A DNA stretch of 33,828 bases from Comamonadaceae bacterium (GCA_947448325.1 CANFMK010000007.1:1-33828); one strand, 5' to 3'; positions 1 through 9,278 are shown, counted from the stretch's first letter. Numbers and translations: made by a program. The notes: generated by a model from the sequence alone, not told the origin.

Positions 1-381
1 ACATCGCGGCGACGCACGGGTTGGTTGTTGATGTAGTAACTGGAGTTGCCGTCGCGCGTGAGCACCCGTTTGACAGCGATCTCTGCAAATTGGCCCCACT
101 GACCGCCTGCGCGGTGATCGGCATTGTCAAACACCAGTTCCACACTGGCACGACTGGCGGGTTTGCGGGTGTTGGTGCCATTGAAAATCACATCTTGCAT
201 GGACTCACCACGCAGCTCCGAGGCCTTGGACTCGCCCAAGACCCAACGCACCGCGTCCATGATGTTCGATTTTCCGCAGCCATTGGGCCCGACCACGCCC
301 ACCAGTTGACCTGGCAAGACGAAGTTGGTCGGCTCGGCAAAAGATTTAAAACCCGCAAGTTTGATGGAGTTGAGGCGCACG
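1..381 (-). CDS. smc: Chromosome segregation protein SMC, N-terminal part (truncated by window edge)
   Basis: Reverse-strand translation from a GTG at 381 reads [69 protein letters not shown]...[12 protein letters not shown]. It has the Walker [10 protein letters not shown] and the SMC N-terminal signature. The frame stays open to base 1. It is absent from the supplied ORF track. Confidence 0.95.
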
Positions 382-556
382 GCAGTCCGAAAACACTTAA
401 AAAGTATGCTTTTCGCAGGACGTGTGGCGTCGCATTGCGAAAAAATGGCACTGCAAGCCACTGGCCAGCAGTTTCTTGATATTAACCCACCGAATGGGCT
501 GTCTGGCCGGCTGCTTTGGGGTCATGTGTCCTGCGGTAATCCTCGATAATCACGTC

Positions 557-1774
557 ATGAATCCCCTGCTCGCGACCCTGCAACCCTACCCTTTTGAACG
601 CTTGCGTTTGCTCTTTTCGGGGGTCACACCCAACCCCGCACTGCGACCCATCAGCCTGGGCATTGGTGAGCCCAAACACTCTACGCCAGATTTCATCAAG
701 CAAGCATTGGTCAAGGCTTTGGACACGGGTTTGGCGGGTTACCCGGGCACGGCGGGTGAATTGCCTTTTCGTCAGGCCTGCGCCAACTGGGTTCAGCGTC
801 GTTACAACGTGGCACTCCATCCTGCGTCACAGGTATTGCCAGTGAACGGCACGCGTGAGGCCTTGTTTGCTTTGGCACAAACCGTGATCGACCCCACGAA
901 GTCCGGAGCCACGGTGCTCAGCCCCAATCCGTTTTACCAAATCTACGAAGGCGCAGCCTTGCTCGGCGGTGCGCAAGCCCATTACGTGCCCAGCCTGCCC
1001 GAGCGCAATTTTGCGGTGGACTGGGACAGCGTGGCCACCGAGGTCTGGGCTCGCACGCAGCTGATTTTCGTTTGCTCTCCGGGCAACCCCACTGGCGCTG
1101 TGATGCCGTTGGACGAATGGCGCAAACTTTTTGCTCTGAGTGACCAATACGGTTTTGTCATTGCATCCGACGAGTGCTACAGCGAGATCTATTTCCGCGA
1201 CGAACCCCCTTTGGGCGGCCTGCAAGCCGCGCAGCAACTGGGCCGAAGTGACTTCAAAAACCTGATTGCATTGACCAGCTTGAGCAAGCGCAGCAATGTG
1301 CCGGGTTTGCGCAGCGGCTTTGTGGCAGGCGACGCCAACCTCATTCAAAAGTTTTTGCTTTACCGCACCTACCATGGCAGCGCCATGAGTCCGGTGGTGC
1401 AAGCCGCCAGCATTGCCGCCTGGGACGACGAGGCGCATGTGGTGGAGAACCGCAATTTGTACCGCACCAAGTTTGCCCAAGTGACCCCGGTGCTGGCCGA
1501 GGTGATGGACGTCCAACTGCCCGACGCGGCCTTCTATTTGTGGGCGGCCGTGCCCCCCGCTTGGCAAGGCCAAGACGATGTTTTTGCACGCGAGTTGCTC
1601 GAAGCGACTGGCGTCACAGTCTTGCCCGGCAGTTATCTGGCCCGATCGGTGAAAGGTCACAACCCAGGCCAAGGCCGCATCCGCATGGCCTTGGTGGCCG
1701 AAACAGCCGAATGCCTGGAAGCGGCCCACCGTATTGCTGATTTTTGCCGCGCTGGGCGTGTGCACGCCACTTAA
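557..1774 (+). CDS. dapC: Succinyldiaminopimelate transaminase (PLP-dependent aminotransferase class I/II)
   Basis: MNPLLATLQPYPFERLRLLFSGVTPN... with aminotransferase motifs (SPGNPTGAV, SLSKRSNVPGLRSGF). It lies directly upstream of dapE. The internal ATG at 557 is preferred over the 422 ORF start. Confidence 0.9.
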   Translation: MNPLLATLQPYPFERLRLLFSGVTPNPALRPISLGIGEPKHSTPDFIKQALVKALDTGLAGYPGTAGELPFRQACANWVQRRYNVALHPASQVLPVNGTREALFALAQTVIDPTKSGATVLSPNPFYQIYEGAALLGGAQAHYVPSLPERNFAVDWDSVATEVWARTQLIFVCSPGNPTGAVMPLDEWRKLFALSDQYGFVIASDECYSEIYFRDEPPLGGLQAAQQLGRSDFKNLIALTSLSKRSNVPGLRSGFVAGDANLIQKFLLYRTYHGSAMSPVVQAASIAAWDDEAHVVENRNLYRTKFAQVTPVLAEVMDVQLPDAAFYLWAAVPPAWQGQDDVFARELLEATGVTVLPGSYLARSVKGHNPGQGRIRMALVAETAECLEAAHRIADFCRAGRVHAT

Positions 1775-1780
1775 ATTTTG

Positions 1781-2947
1781 ATGGATACCGACATGTCTCA
1801 GACCTTGCGACTGGCAGAACAACTCATTGCGCGCCCCTCCGTCACGCCAGACGATGCTGGCTGCATGGATGTGATCATGGCGCAGCTCAAGCCATTGGGC
1901 TTTGCTTGCGAAGTGATCGAAAGCGGCCCCGCAGATTTCCGGGTGCGCAATTTGTGGGCCCAACGCCCTGGAAGCTCTGGCAAAACCTTGGCTTTTGCAG
2001 GGCACACCGATGTGGTGCCCACGGGACCGCTGGACCAGTGGACCAGCGACCCGTTCACGCCCACCCACCGTGACGGCAAGCTGTATGGACGTGGCACCAG
2101 CGACATGAAAACATCGATTGCCGCCATGGTGGTCGCCACGCAAGAGTTTTTGAGCGCCAACCACCAGCCGGCTTTGGGTCTGGCCTTTTTGCTGACCAGC
2201 GACGAAGAAGGCCCTGCGGTGGACGGCACCATCATCGTTTGTGAACACTTAAAGCAACGCGGACAAGTGCCCGATTTCTGCATTGTGGGCGAACCCACCT
2301 CGGTGGAGCGCACCGGTGACATGATCAAAAACGGACGCCGTGGCACCATGAGCGGCAAGCTCACCGTCAAGGGCGTGCAAGGCCATATTGCGTATCCGCA
2401 CTTGGCCCAAAACCCCATCCACAGGGCAGCGCCCGCATTGGCCGAGTTGGTGGGCATCGAGTGGGACAAAGGCAATGATTTTTTCCAGCCAACCAGTTGG
2501 CAGATCAGCAACATCCATGGCGGCACAGGGGCCAGCAACGTGATTCCGGGCCAGGTGGTGATCGACTTCAACTTCCGCTTTTGCACCGAGTCCACCCCCG
2601 AAAGCTTGCAACAACGACTGACCGAAGTGTTGCAGCAGCACCAGCTGGACTTTGACCTGAAGTGGACGATTGGCGGACTGCCCTTTCTCACCACCCCAGG
2701 CACCTTGGTACAAGCTGTGCAAACGGCCATTCGCCAGCAAACCGGCATCGAGACCCAGCTGTCGACCACCGGCGGCACCAGTGACGGGCGCTTTATTGCG
2801 CAAATTTGCCCTCAAGTGATTGAACTGGGCCCTCCCAACGCCACCATCCACAAAATTGACGAGCATGTGGCGCTGGCCGACATGGAGCCGCTGAAAGACA
2901 TTTACCGTGAAGTGCTGCAGCAGCTGAACCTCAGCTTGCAAAGCTGA
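1781..2947 (+). CDS. dapE: Succinyl-diaminopimelate desuccinylase (M20 family)
   Basis: Motifs [45 protein letters not shown] and [13 protein letters not shown] are typical of DapE. Alternative starts are 1778 (TTG) and 1793 (ATG). Confidence 0.95.
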   Translation: MDTDMSQTLRLAEQLIARPSVTPDDAGCMDVIMAQLKPLGFACEVIESGPADFRVRNLWAQRPGSSGKTLAFAGHTDVVPTGPLDQWTSDPFTPTHRDGKLYGRGTSDMKTSIAAMVVATQEFLSANHQPALGLAFLLTSDEEGPAVDGTIIVCEHLKQRGQVPDFCIVGEPTSVERTGDMIKNGRRGTMSGKLTVKGVQGHIAYPHLAQNPIHRAAPALAELVGIEWDKGNDFFQPTSWQISNIHGGTGASNVIPGQVVIDFNFRFCTESTPESLQQRLTEVLQQHQLDFDLKWTIGGLPFLTTPGTLVQAVQTAIRQQTGIETQLSTTGGTSDGRFIAQICPQVIELGPPNATIHKIDEHVALADMEPLKDIYREVLQQLNLSLQS

Positions 2948-2965
2948 ACTTGGATCTCAACACCC

Positions 2966-3838
2966 ATGCAACTGACTGAACTGATCGCGACCTCGGCCGC
3001 ACAAATGGAGGCAGCCTCCTTGTCGTTCGGCCATGGCACCACCAACGCCCAAGACGAAGCCGCTTGGCTGACTTTGTGGAAACTGGGTTTGCCGCTGGAC
3101 ACCGATACCTCCGTGATCACAGCATCGCTCACAGCCGCGCAAGTCAACGATGTTCAAACATTGATCCTCGAGCGCATCAAGACTCGCAAACCCGCCGCTT
3201 ACCTGACTCGCGAAGCCTGGCTGCAAGGCGTGCCTTTTTACATCGACGAACGCAGCATCGTGCCGCGCAGTTTCATTGCGGAACTGCTGGCCGAAGGCGA
3301 TATCGACTACTGGCTGGGCGAACACACACAGCGGGTGCTGGACTTGTGCACCGGCAATGGCAGCTTGGCCGTACTGGCCGCTTTGACCTACCCCGATGTG
3401 ACGGTCGTGGGGGCTGATCTTTCCAGCGATGCTTTGGCCGTGGCCCGCATCAACGTCGAGCGGCATGCGCTGACCGAGCGCATCACTTTGTTGCAAAGTG
3501 ACGGTCTCAGCAATGTGCCCGGCCTGTTCGATTTGATTGTGTGCAATCCTCCCTACGTCTGCGCAGCGAGCATGCAGGCTCTGCCAGCCGAATTCTTGGC
3601 AGAACCTGCCTTGGCGCTGGCGGGTGGCGAAGACGGCATGGACTTCATTCGCCAACTCTTTCGTGACGCGCCGAGCCGCATGAATGTTCAAGGTGTATTG
3701 GTCTTGGAAATTGGCAACGAGCGTGTGCATTTTGAAAACGCCTTTCCGTCTCTCGAAGCCATTTGGTTAGACACCAGCGCTGGCGAGGACCAGGTGTTGC
3801 TCGTCACGCGCAAGGCCTTGTTGAGTTGGCAAGGCTGA
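2966..3838 (+). CDS. prmB: 50S ribosomal protein L3 N(5)-glutamine methyltransferase
   Basis: VLDLCTGNGSLAVLAAL SAM-binding motif, LIVCNPPYV catalytic NPPY motif, and the N-terminal domain layout of the PrmB/PrmC family. It lies downstream of dapE. Confidence 0.92.
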   Translation: MQLTELIATSAAQMEAASLSFGHGTTNAQDEAAWLTLWKLGLPLDTDTSVITASLTAAQVNDVQTLILERIKTRKPAAYLTREAWLQGVPFYIDERSIVPRSFIAELLAEGDIDYWLGEHTQRVLDLCTGNGSLAVLAALTYPDVTVVGADLSSDALAVARINVERHALTERITLLQSDGLSNVPGLFDLIVCNPPYVCAASMQALPAEFLAEPALALAGGEDGMDFIRQLFRDAPSRMNVQGVLVLEIGNERVHFENAFPSLEAIWLDTSAGEDQVLLVTRKALLSWQG

Positions 3839-3842
3839 AAAC

Positions 3843-4331
3843 GTGGACAAATGGCTGATTGAAACTGTGAACTCAGGCCCTGAATGGGCCGAACTGGACG
3901 CATTGCTGCGGGTCTACGCCGCGCAGGATTTGGACCATCCCCACCTGAGCACGATCTGGAATGACCTGGAAGATCTGTCTGCGCGCTATGGTCAGCCGCA
4001 AAGATTGGCGTTATTGATTCGCGAAGCGCCACACTCAAAAGCCATAGCTTGCGGCGCTTTTGCACGCACGCGAGTGCCCGGTCTGTGCGAAATCAAACGA
4101 ATTTACGTCACGCCTGCCCACCGCCATCGCGGTCATGCCACACGCATGATTCAGGCTTTGCTCGAACAGGCTGCGCAAGCAGGCTACACTCAGGCAGCCC
4201 TGAGCACATGGCGCAGCAACACCTCCAGCTTGGCTTTGTATGCCAACCTCGGCTTTGCGCCTGTACCCCCTTTCAAAGAACACCCCAACCCCGACTTGCT
4301 GTACCTTGGCCTGGCTTTGCCGAGCCCCTGA
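3843..4331 (+). CDS. GNAT family N-acetyltransferase
   Basis: GTG start 4 nt after the prmB stop. IKRIYVTPAHRHRGHATRMIQALLEQAAQAGYTQAALSTWRSNTSSLALYANLGFAPVPPF matches GNAT motifs A and B. Confidence 0.85.
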   Translation: MDKWLIETVNSGPEWAELDALLRVYAAQDLDHPHLSTIWNDLEDLSARYGQPQRLALLIREAPHSKAIACGAFARTRVPGLCEIKRIYVTPAHRHRGHATRMIQALLEQAAQAGYTQAALSTWRSNTSSLALYANLGFAPVPPFKEHPNPDLLYLGLALPSP

Positions 4332-4347
4332 CAGCCGCCCCATTGCC

Positions 4348-6399
4348 ATGATCACCCTGAAGAATGTCACGCTGCGCCGCAGCGCCAAAGTGCTGCTCAA
4401 CAGCGCCACCGTCACCCTGAATCCAGGCGAAAAAATCGGCCTGGTCGGTCGCAATGGCGCGGGCAAATCGACCTTGTTTGCCTTGTTCAACGGCACGCTG
4501 CATGAAGATGGTGGTGATTTCTCCATGCCCAAAGCCTGGCGCATGGGGCAAGTGGCGCAAAACATGCCTGAGACCGACGAACCGGCATCGACCTTTGTAC
4601 TGGAGGGCGACACCCGCTTAGCTGAATTGCGTCAACGCCTGGTTGCGGCTGAAGCCAGCGGTGATGGCATGGAGATGGCGCACATCTACACCGACCTGGC
4701 CGATGCCGGCGACCATGACGCCCTGCCCCGCGCAGAAGCGCTGATATTGGGTTTGGGCTTCAGCGTCGAGGAGTTGAACCACCCGGTGAACAGCTTTTCA
4801 GGTGGCTGGCGCATGCGCTTGCAACTGGCACGTGCGTTGATGTGCCCGTCAGACATCTTGCTGCTCGACGAGCCCACCAACCACTTGGACTTGGATGCCT
4901 TGGTTTGGCTGGAAGCTTGGCTCAAGCGCTACACCGGCACCATGATCGTGATCAGTCACGATCGCGAATTTTTGGATGCCATCACCGATGTCACCTTGCA
5001 CATCGACCAGGCCAAACTCACCCGTTATGGCGGCAACTACACCGCCTTTGAAATTCTGCGCGCCCAGCAAATGGAATTGCAACAGGCCTCTTTCAGCAAG
5101 CAGCAAGACAAAATTGCCCACTTGCAAAAATTCATCACCCGATTCAAAGCCCAGGCCAGCAAAGCTAAGCAAGCACAAAGTCGGGTCAAGGCTCTGGAGC
5201 GGATGGAAAAGGTGGCGCCCTTGCTGGCCGATGCCGAATTCACATTTGGCTTCAAAGAACCGAACAACCTGCCCAACCCCATGTTGGCGATCAGTGACGC
5301 CAGTTTTGGCTACATCGTCGACGACCAGCCCAAACCCATCTTGCAAGGCATCAGCAAATCGGTTTTGGCCGGACAACGTATCGGCATTTTGGGTGCCAAC
5401 GGTCAGGGTAAATCGACCTTGGTTAAAACCATTGCGCGCACCATGAAGCCCATGGCCGGCACGCTGACCGAAGGCAAAGGCCTGAACATTGGTTACTTTG
5501 CCCAGCAAGAGTTGGACGTGCTGCGCCCGCAAGACAACCCGCTGGAACACATGATTCGCTTGGCCAAAGAGATGGGGTCCAACAGCAGTGAACCCAGCCG
5601 CGAGCAGGATTTGCGCAGCTACCTGGGCTCCTTCAATTTCACGGGTGACATGGTCAAACAAGCCGTGGGCACCATGAGCGGCGGCGAAAAAGCTCGCTTG
5701 GTCTTGGCCATGATCGTCTGGCAGCGTCCCAACCTCTTGCTGCTAGACGAACCCACCAACCACCTGGACTTGGCCACCCGAGAAGCACTGGCCATGGCCC
5801 TGAATGAGTTTGAAGGCACCGTGATGTTGGTCAGCCATGACCGCTCTTTGCTGCGTGCGGTTTGCGATGAGTTTTGGATGGTCGGGCGTGGCAAGGTCGA
5901 GCCGTTTGACGGTGACTTGGACGACTACCAACGCTACTTGCTCGAGGAATCCAAACGCCTGCGCGAAGAAGCCAAAACGGCGGCGGCCCAGCCGATGACG
6001 GTGAAAGCACCGTCAGTCACCAAACAGGCTGCTGCGTATGCCGACGTATCTGTGCAAGCGCCAACACCCAGCCAGGTGACGCCTGTGGCAACGCCCGAGC
6101 CCATGGTCTTTCGCACCCCTGAGCAGCGCAAGCAAGATGCACAGCGCCGCATTGAGATGGCGGCGCAAACCCGACCCTTCAAAAAATCACTGGAGCAAAC
6201 CGAGCTGCGCATGGCCCAGTTACAAACTCAAAAATCGGATTTAGAAAATCGATTGACCACCCCTATGGCCACCGCTGAGATCGTCAAAGCGAGCAAAGAA
6301 CTGGGCGCCACACAGGGGGAATTGGAAACGCTGGAGTTGAAGTGGCTGGAACTGTCTGAGCAGATTCAGCAAATTGAAAACAGCGGCGCAACAGCTTGA
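4348..6399 (+). CDS. ABC-F family ATPase (YheS-like), two nucleotide-binding domains
   Basis: MITLKNVTLRRSAKVLLNSATVTLNPGEKIGLVGRNGAGKSTL. There are two Walker A motifs (GRNGAGKST, GANGQGKST), two signature motifs (FSGGWRMRLQLARAL, MSGGEKARLVLAM), two LLLDEPTNHLDL motifs and a C-terminal coiled-coil extension. No transmembrane domain. Confidence 0.93.
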   Translation: MITLKNVTLRRSAKVLLNSATVTLNPGEKIGLVGRNGAGKSTLFALFNGTLHEDGGDFSMPKAWRMGQVAQNMPETDEPASTFVLEGDTRLAELRQRLVAAEASGDGMEMAHIYTDLADAGDHDALPRAEALILGLGFSVEELNHPVNSFSGGWRMRLQLARALMCPSDILLLDEPTNHLDLDALVWLEAWLKRYTGTMIVISHDREFLDAITDVTLHIDQAKLTRYGGNYTAFEILRAQQMELQQASFSKQQDKIAHLQKFITRFKAQASKAKQAQSRVKALERMEKVAPLLADAEFTFGFKEPNNLPNPMLAISDASFGYIVDDQPKPILQGISKSVLAGQRIGILGANGQGKSTLVKTIARTMKPMAGTLTEGKGLNIGYFAQQELDVLRPQDNPLEHMIRLAKEMGSNSSEPSREQDLRSYLGSFNFTGDMVKQAVGTMSGGEKARLVLAMIVWQRPNLLLLDEPTNHLDLATREALAMALNEFEGTVMLVSHDRSLLRAVCDEFWMVGRGKVEPFDGDLDDYQRYLLEESKRLREEAKTAAAQPMTVKAPSVTKQAAAYADVSVQAPTPSQVTPVATPEPMVFRTPEQRKQDAQRRIEMAAQTRPFKKSLEQTELRMAQLQTQKSDLENRLTTPMATAEIVKASKELGATQGELETLELKWLELSEQIQQIENSGATA

Positions 6400-6420
6400 T
6401 AGGGTGATGAGATGAAAAAA

Positions 6421-6448
6421 ATCACCCAGCACATTGATGCTGGGTGAT
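6421..6448 (-). terminator. Intrinsic terminator downstream of tRNA-Lys
   Basis: Perfect 11-bp inverted repeat ATCACCCAGCA-CATTGA-TGCTGGGTGAT. The adjacent AAAAAA at 6415-6420 becomes a T-run on the minus strand, just 3' of the tRNA. Confidence 0.85.
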
Positions 6449-6458
6449 TGATGTATTT

Positions 6459-6534
6459 TGGTGGGACCAGCGGGGGTCGAACCCACGACAAACGGATTAA
6501 AAGTCCGCTGCTCTACCAACTGAGCTATGGTCCC
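6459..6534 (-). tRNA. tRNA-Lys (anticodon UUU), CCA encoded
   Basis: Minus strand: GGGACCATAGCTCAGTTGGTAGAGCAGCGGACTTTTAATCCGTTTGTCGTGGGTTCGACCCCCGCTGGTCCCACCA. The 7-bp acceptor stem pairs (GGGACCA/TGGTCCC). Anticodon loop CTTTTAA, T-loop GGTTCGA, encoded CCA. Confidence 0.97.
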
Positions 6535-6588
6535 ATCAAGCTCTGCATCTTGAACCGCTTTTGACAGTTTCAGATGTTTCGCTAAGCC

Positions 6589-7380
6589 TCAAATTATAGC
6601 GTTGTTTTTTGCTTTTATAAAAGCGTCTGAAAGAAAATTCAAAATAGCAGAGACGGCGCACAAACCAAAAGTGGCAGTCACCGTCACTACTGAGCCATAA
6701 CCGTGGCAGTTGAGAGTGCCGTCACCCTCCACCGCGCAGGACGCGTCAGGCGGCGCAACCGCCTCGCGGCTGAAAACGCATAAGACACCGATCTTTTTGC
6801 CATCGCGCGGCGCACCATGGTGTTTGCGCAATCGGTAGCGCAGTTGTGCCAATAATGGATCGTGCGTCACTTGCGACAGGTCATCCACATCGACCTTGTG
6901 AGCCAACCGCTTGCCACCTGCGGCGCCTACACTGACAAAAGGCACTTTGTGACTCTTGGCCCAATGCGCCATGACCAGTTTGGCGGACACTTGGTCACAG
7001 GCATCAATCACAGCATCGGGTAAAGCACCCCGACCCAACACCGCCGGCCAATTCTCGGGGCTCACAAAATCCTCGATGCATTCCACTGCGCAATCGGGAT
7101 TGATCAAGGCGATACGCTCTTTCATGGCCAGCACTTTGGCTTGGCCTACGGTGGTGCTGAGGGCGTGAACTTGCCGGTTGATATTGGAGTCAGCCACATG
7201 GTCTAAATCGATCAAGGTGAGACGCCCCACCCCACTGCGCGCCAGCGCTTCAGCGCACCATGAGCCCACCCCACCGATGCCCACCACAGTAACGTGTGCA
7301 CTGCGAATGGCGTTTGAAGCGCCCAAGCCATACAGTCGATCGAGGCCCCCAAAACTGCGGGTCGCATCAAACAGGGTCAT
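6589..7380 (-). CDS. tcdA: tRNA threonylcarbamoyladenosine dehydratase (ct6A synthesis)
   Basis: MTLFDATRSFGGLDRLYGLGASNAIRSAHVTVVGIGGVGSWCAEALARSGVGRLTLIDLDHVADSNINRQVHAL is the E1-like ThiF/MoeB fold with the TcdA (CsdL) N-terminus. The ATG at 7380 overlaps the upstream gene's TGA. Confidence 0.93.
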   Translation of the reverse strand: MTLFDATRSFGGLDRLYGLGASNAIRSAHVTVVGIGGVGSWCAEALARSGVGRLTLIDLDHVADSNINRQVHALSTTVGQAKVLAMKERIALINPDCAVECIEDFVSPENWPAVLGRGALPDAVIDACDQVSAKLVMAHWAKSHKVPFVSVGAAGGKRLAHKVDVDDLSQVTHDPLLAQLRYRLRKHHGAPRDGKKIGVLCVFSREAVAPPDASCAVEGDGTLNCHGYGSVVTVTATFGLCAVSAILNFLSDAFIKAKNNAII

Positions 7381-8492
7381 AGGGATCGCTCCATCTGGCG
7401 CAATTGCCAAATCAAGGTCAAGCCAGCACCCAAACCAATCGAGACCAAGGTCAGCATGCTCATCCAACTGAGTGTGGACAATCCGCTCATGCCTTGACCG
7501 AAGGTGCACCCCATGGCCGTCACGCCGCCCACGCCCATCAACGCGCCCCCGATCACATGGCGAACCAGGTCACTGCGGTTGACAAACCCTTCCCAGCGAA
7601 ATGTTCCCGACAGCAACGCTCGCACACAAGCGCCGACCATCACCCCCAAAACAGAGACCATGCCAATGGTGATTTTCTTGGTTCCATCACTGAAATACAT
7701 GAATGCATCAAGGGCCATCGCCACGGGAGAAGTGAAACTGAACGACTCCATGCGCCCACTGCCCGTTGCAACATAAAACGCTTCCAGCGTTTCAGGGTGC
7801 TCTGATCCGTGGCCCCAGACGCCGCTGATCCACCACAAGGCCACAACCGCGCCCCCGACAGCCAAACCGCCCCAAGTCATAGAGACAGGCGCTTTGGCAA
7901 GACCTCGCAGCGCCCACACCAACAAAGCGCCACCAACTCCCAGTGCGGCCATCGTACTGGCAACCGGCGTAGACAAGCCCGTCTGCAAGGCCAACCAACT
8001 GCCGACAAAGGCTTGTTCGGGGGCATACCCATAAACAGTCTCCAGCCCCTTGACCCGCCAGACGGCCAGAAAACCCTTTAAAGTGGCGAGCCCAAAAACG
8101 CCCATGACCAACAAAACAACCAGTGCTTTGAGGTTACCAGCACCCAATCGCACCAAGGATTTACTGGTGCAGCCAGAGGCCAGAACCATGCCTGAGCCAA
8201 AGAATGTACCGCCGAGCAAAGAGGACAGCCACAGCAACTTGTCAGCGCCGTAGATGCTTTCTCGGGGATCGACCCAGCCGGCCCATTGCATGGCCGCAAA
8301 ACCCCACATGGCCACCGCCGCAGCCAGCGCCCACTGTTGGAGTCGGATGGGATCGCGCATCAGCACCATGTCGCTGATGGCCCCCATGGTACAAAAATGG
8401 GTGGCTTGCAGAACCGCCCCCAGCGCGATGGACAAAGCCAAAGTGCACAGCAGCACCTGCGCGGTGGTGAGGGCCAGCTGGGCGGCGTCCAT
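7377..8492 (-). CDS. YeeE/YedE family membrane protein (putative sulfur-compound/thiosulfate transporter)
   Basis: Hydrophobic multi-span protein with conserved Cys motifs: HFCTMGAISDM, ASGCTSKSLVRLGAGNLKALVV, TAMGCTFGQGMSGLSTLSWMS. These match the YeeE/YedE (DUF395) family. Confidence 0.85.
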   Translation of the reverse strand: MDAAQLALTTAQVLLCTLALSIALGAVLQATHFCTMGAISDMVLMRDPIRLQQWALAAAVAMWGFAAMQWAGWVDPRESIYGADKLLWLSSLLGGTFFGSGMVLASGCTSKSLVRLGAGNLKALVVLLVMGVFGLATLKGFLAVWRVKGLETVYGYAPEQAFVGSWLALQTGLSTPVASTMAALGVGGALLVWALRGLAKAPVSMTWGGLAVGGAVVALWWISGVWGHGSEHPETLEAFYVATGSGRMESFSFTSPVAMALDAFMYFSDGTKKITIGMVSVLGVMVGACVRALLSGTFRWEGFVNRSDLVRHVIGGALMGVGGVTAMGCTFGQGMSGLSTLSWMSMLTLVSIGLGAGLTLIWQLRQMERSL

Positions 8493-8499
8493 CAACGCT

Positions 8500-9270
8500 T
8501 TACTTCAATTTCGTCAAACGCTCTTTGGCAGCCTGAGCAGCCTCAGAGTCGGGGAAATTTTTGACGAGTTCATCCAATGTCTTGCGTGCGGTCTTGATGT
8601 CTTTGAGTTCAATTTGGCAATTGGAAATCGCCAGCATGGCTTCTGAAGCACGCAGGTGTTTAGGTGCCAAGTTCAGCATCCGCTTGAAATGGGCCACAGC
8701 CCCAGCGTAGTCCTTGATCGCGTACTCCGCATTTCCCAGCCAAAACAAGGCCGAAGGCAAGTAACCCGAATTGGGATAGCGCAGGACAAAACTGCTCAGG
8801 TGGGATTCTGCTGCGGCAAAATCGCCCTTGCGAAAAACCCCCATCGCAGATTCATAGTCGCGTTTTTCAGTTGGCTCGACCAAGAAGTCGACACCATCCA
8901 AATTCACTTTCACAGGTTCAAATTTGCGCAGTCGATCATCCACGCCCAGTTGCAAGTCTTTTTGACGTTGCTGCTGCTCTGACAATTCACGCAGCAGTTG
9001 CTCGTTGGCACCACGCAAACGGGCTTGATCGGATTTGATGGCGTCAATTTGAGCCTGCAAATCCAGCAGCGCGTTGCGCAACTTGAAGATTTCTTCAGAT
9101 TGTGTTTTGTTTTGGGCAACACCGGTGCCGCCCAGTTGCTCTAACTTTTGGCGCAAGTCCAAGATAGCGCGGCGGGCTTCGTCGTCTTCAAACAACGCCG
9201 CATGGGCGAAGGACTGAGACAGCCCAATCAATCCGATGGCCGTGAAACGACGCAAGTGAACGTTGTTCAT
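8500..9270 (-). CDS. cpoB: Tol-Pal system protein CpoB (YbgF)
   Basis: Signal peptide, N-terminal coiled coil (DDEARRAILDLRQKLEQL) and C-terminal TPR region (YESAMGVFRKGDFAAAESHLSSFVLRYPNSGYLPSALFWLGNAEYAIKDYAGA). It lies directly downstream of pal. TTG at 9282 is an alternative start. Confidence 0.92.
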   Translation of the reverse strand: MNNVHLRRFTAIGLIGLSQSFAHAALFEDDEARRAILDLRQKLEQLGGTGVAQNKTQSEEIFKLRNALLDLQAQIDAIKSDQARLRGANEQLLRELSEQQQRQKDLQLGVDDRLRKFEPVKVNLDGVDFLVEPTEKRDYESAMGVFRKGDFAAAESHLSSFVLRYPNSGYLPSALFWLGNAEYAIKDYAGAVAHFKRMLNLAPKHLRASEAMLAISNCQIELKDIKTARKTLDELVKNFPDSEAAQAAKERLTKLK

Positions 9271-9278
9271 GGGACGGA

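Noticed and set aside
827-2248. 473-aa minus-strand ORF antisense to dapC/dapE
   Set aside because: It lies fully opposite two well-supported enzymes. The His/Gly/Ala/Gln-rich composition with no recognisable motif is typical of antisense frames in GC-rich, codon-biased genes.
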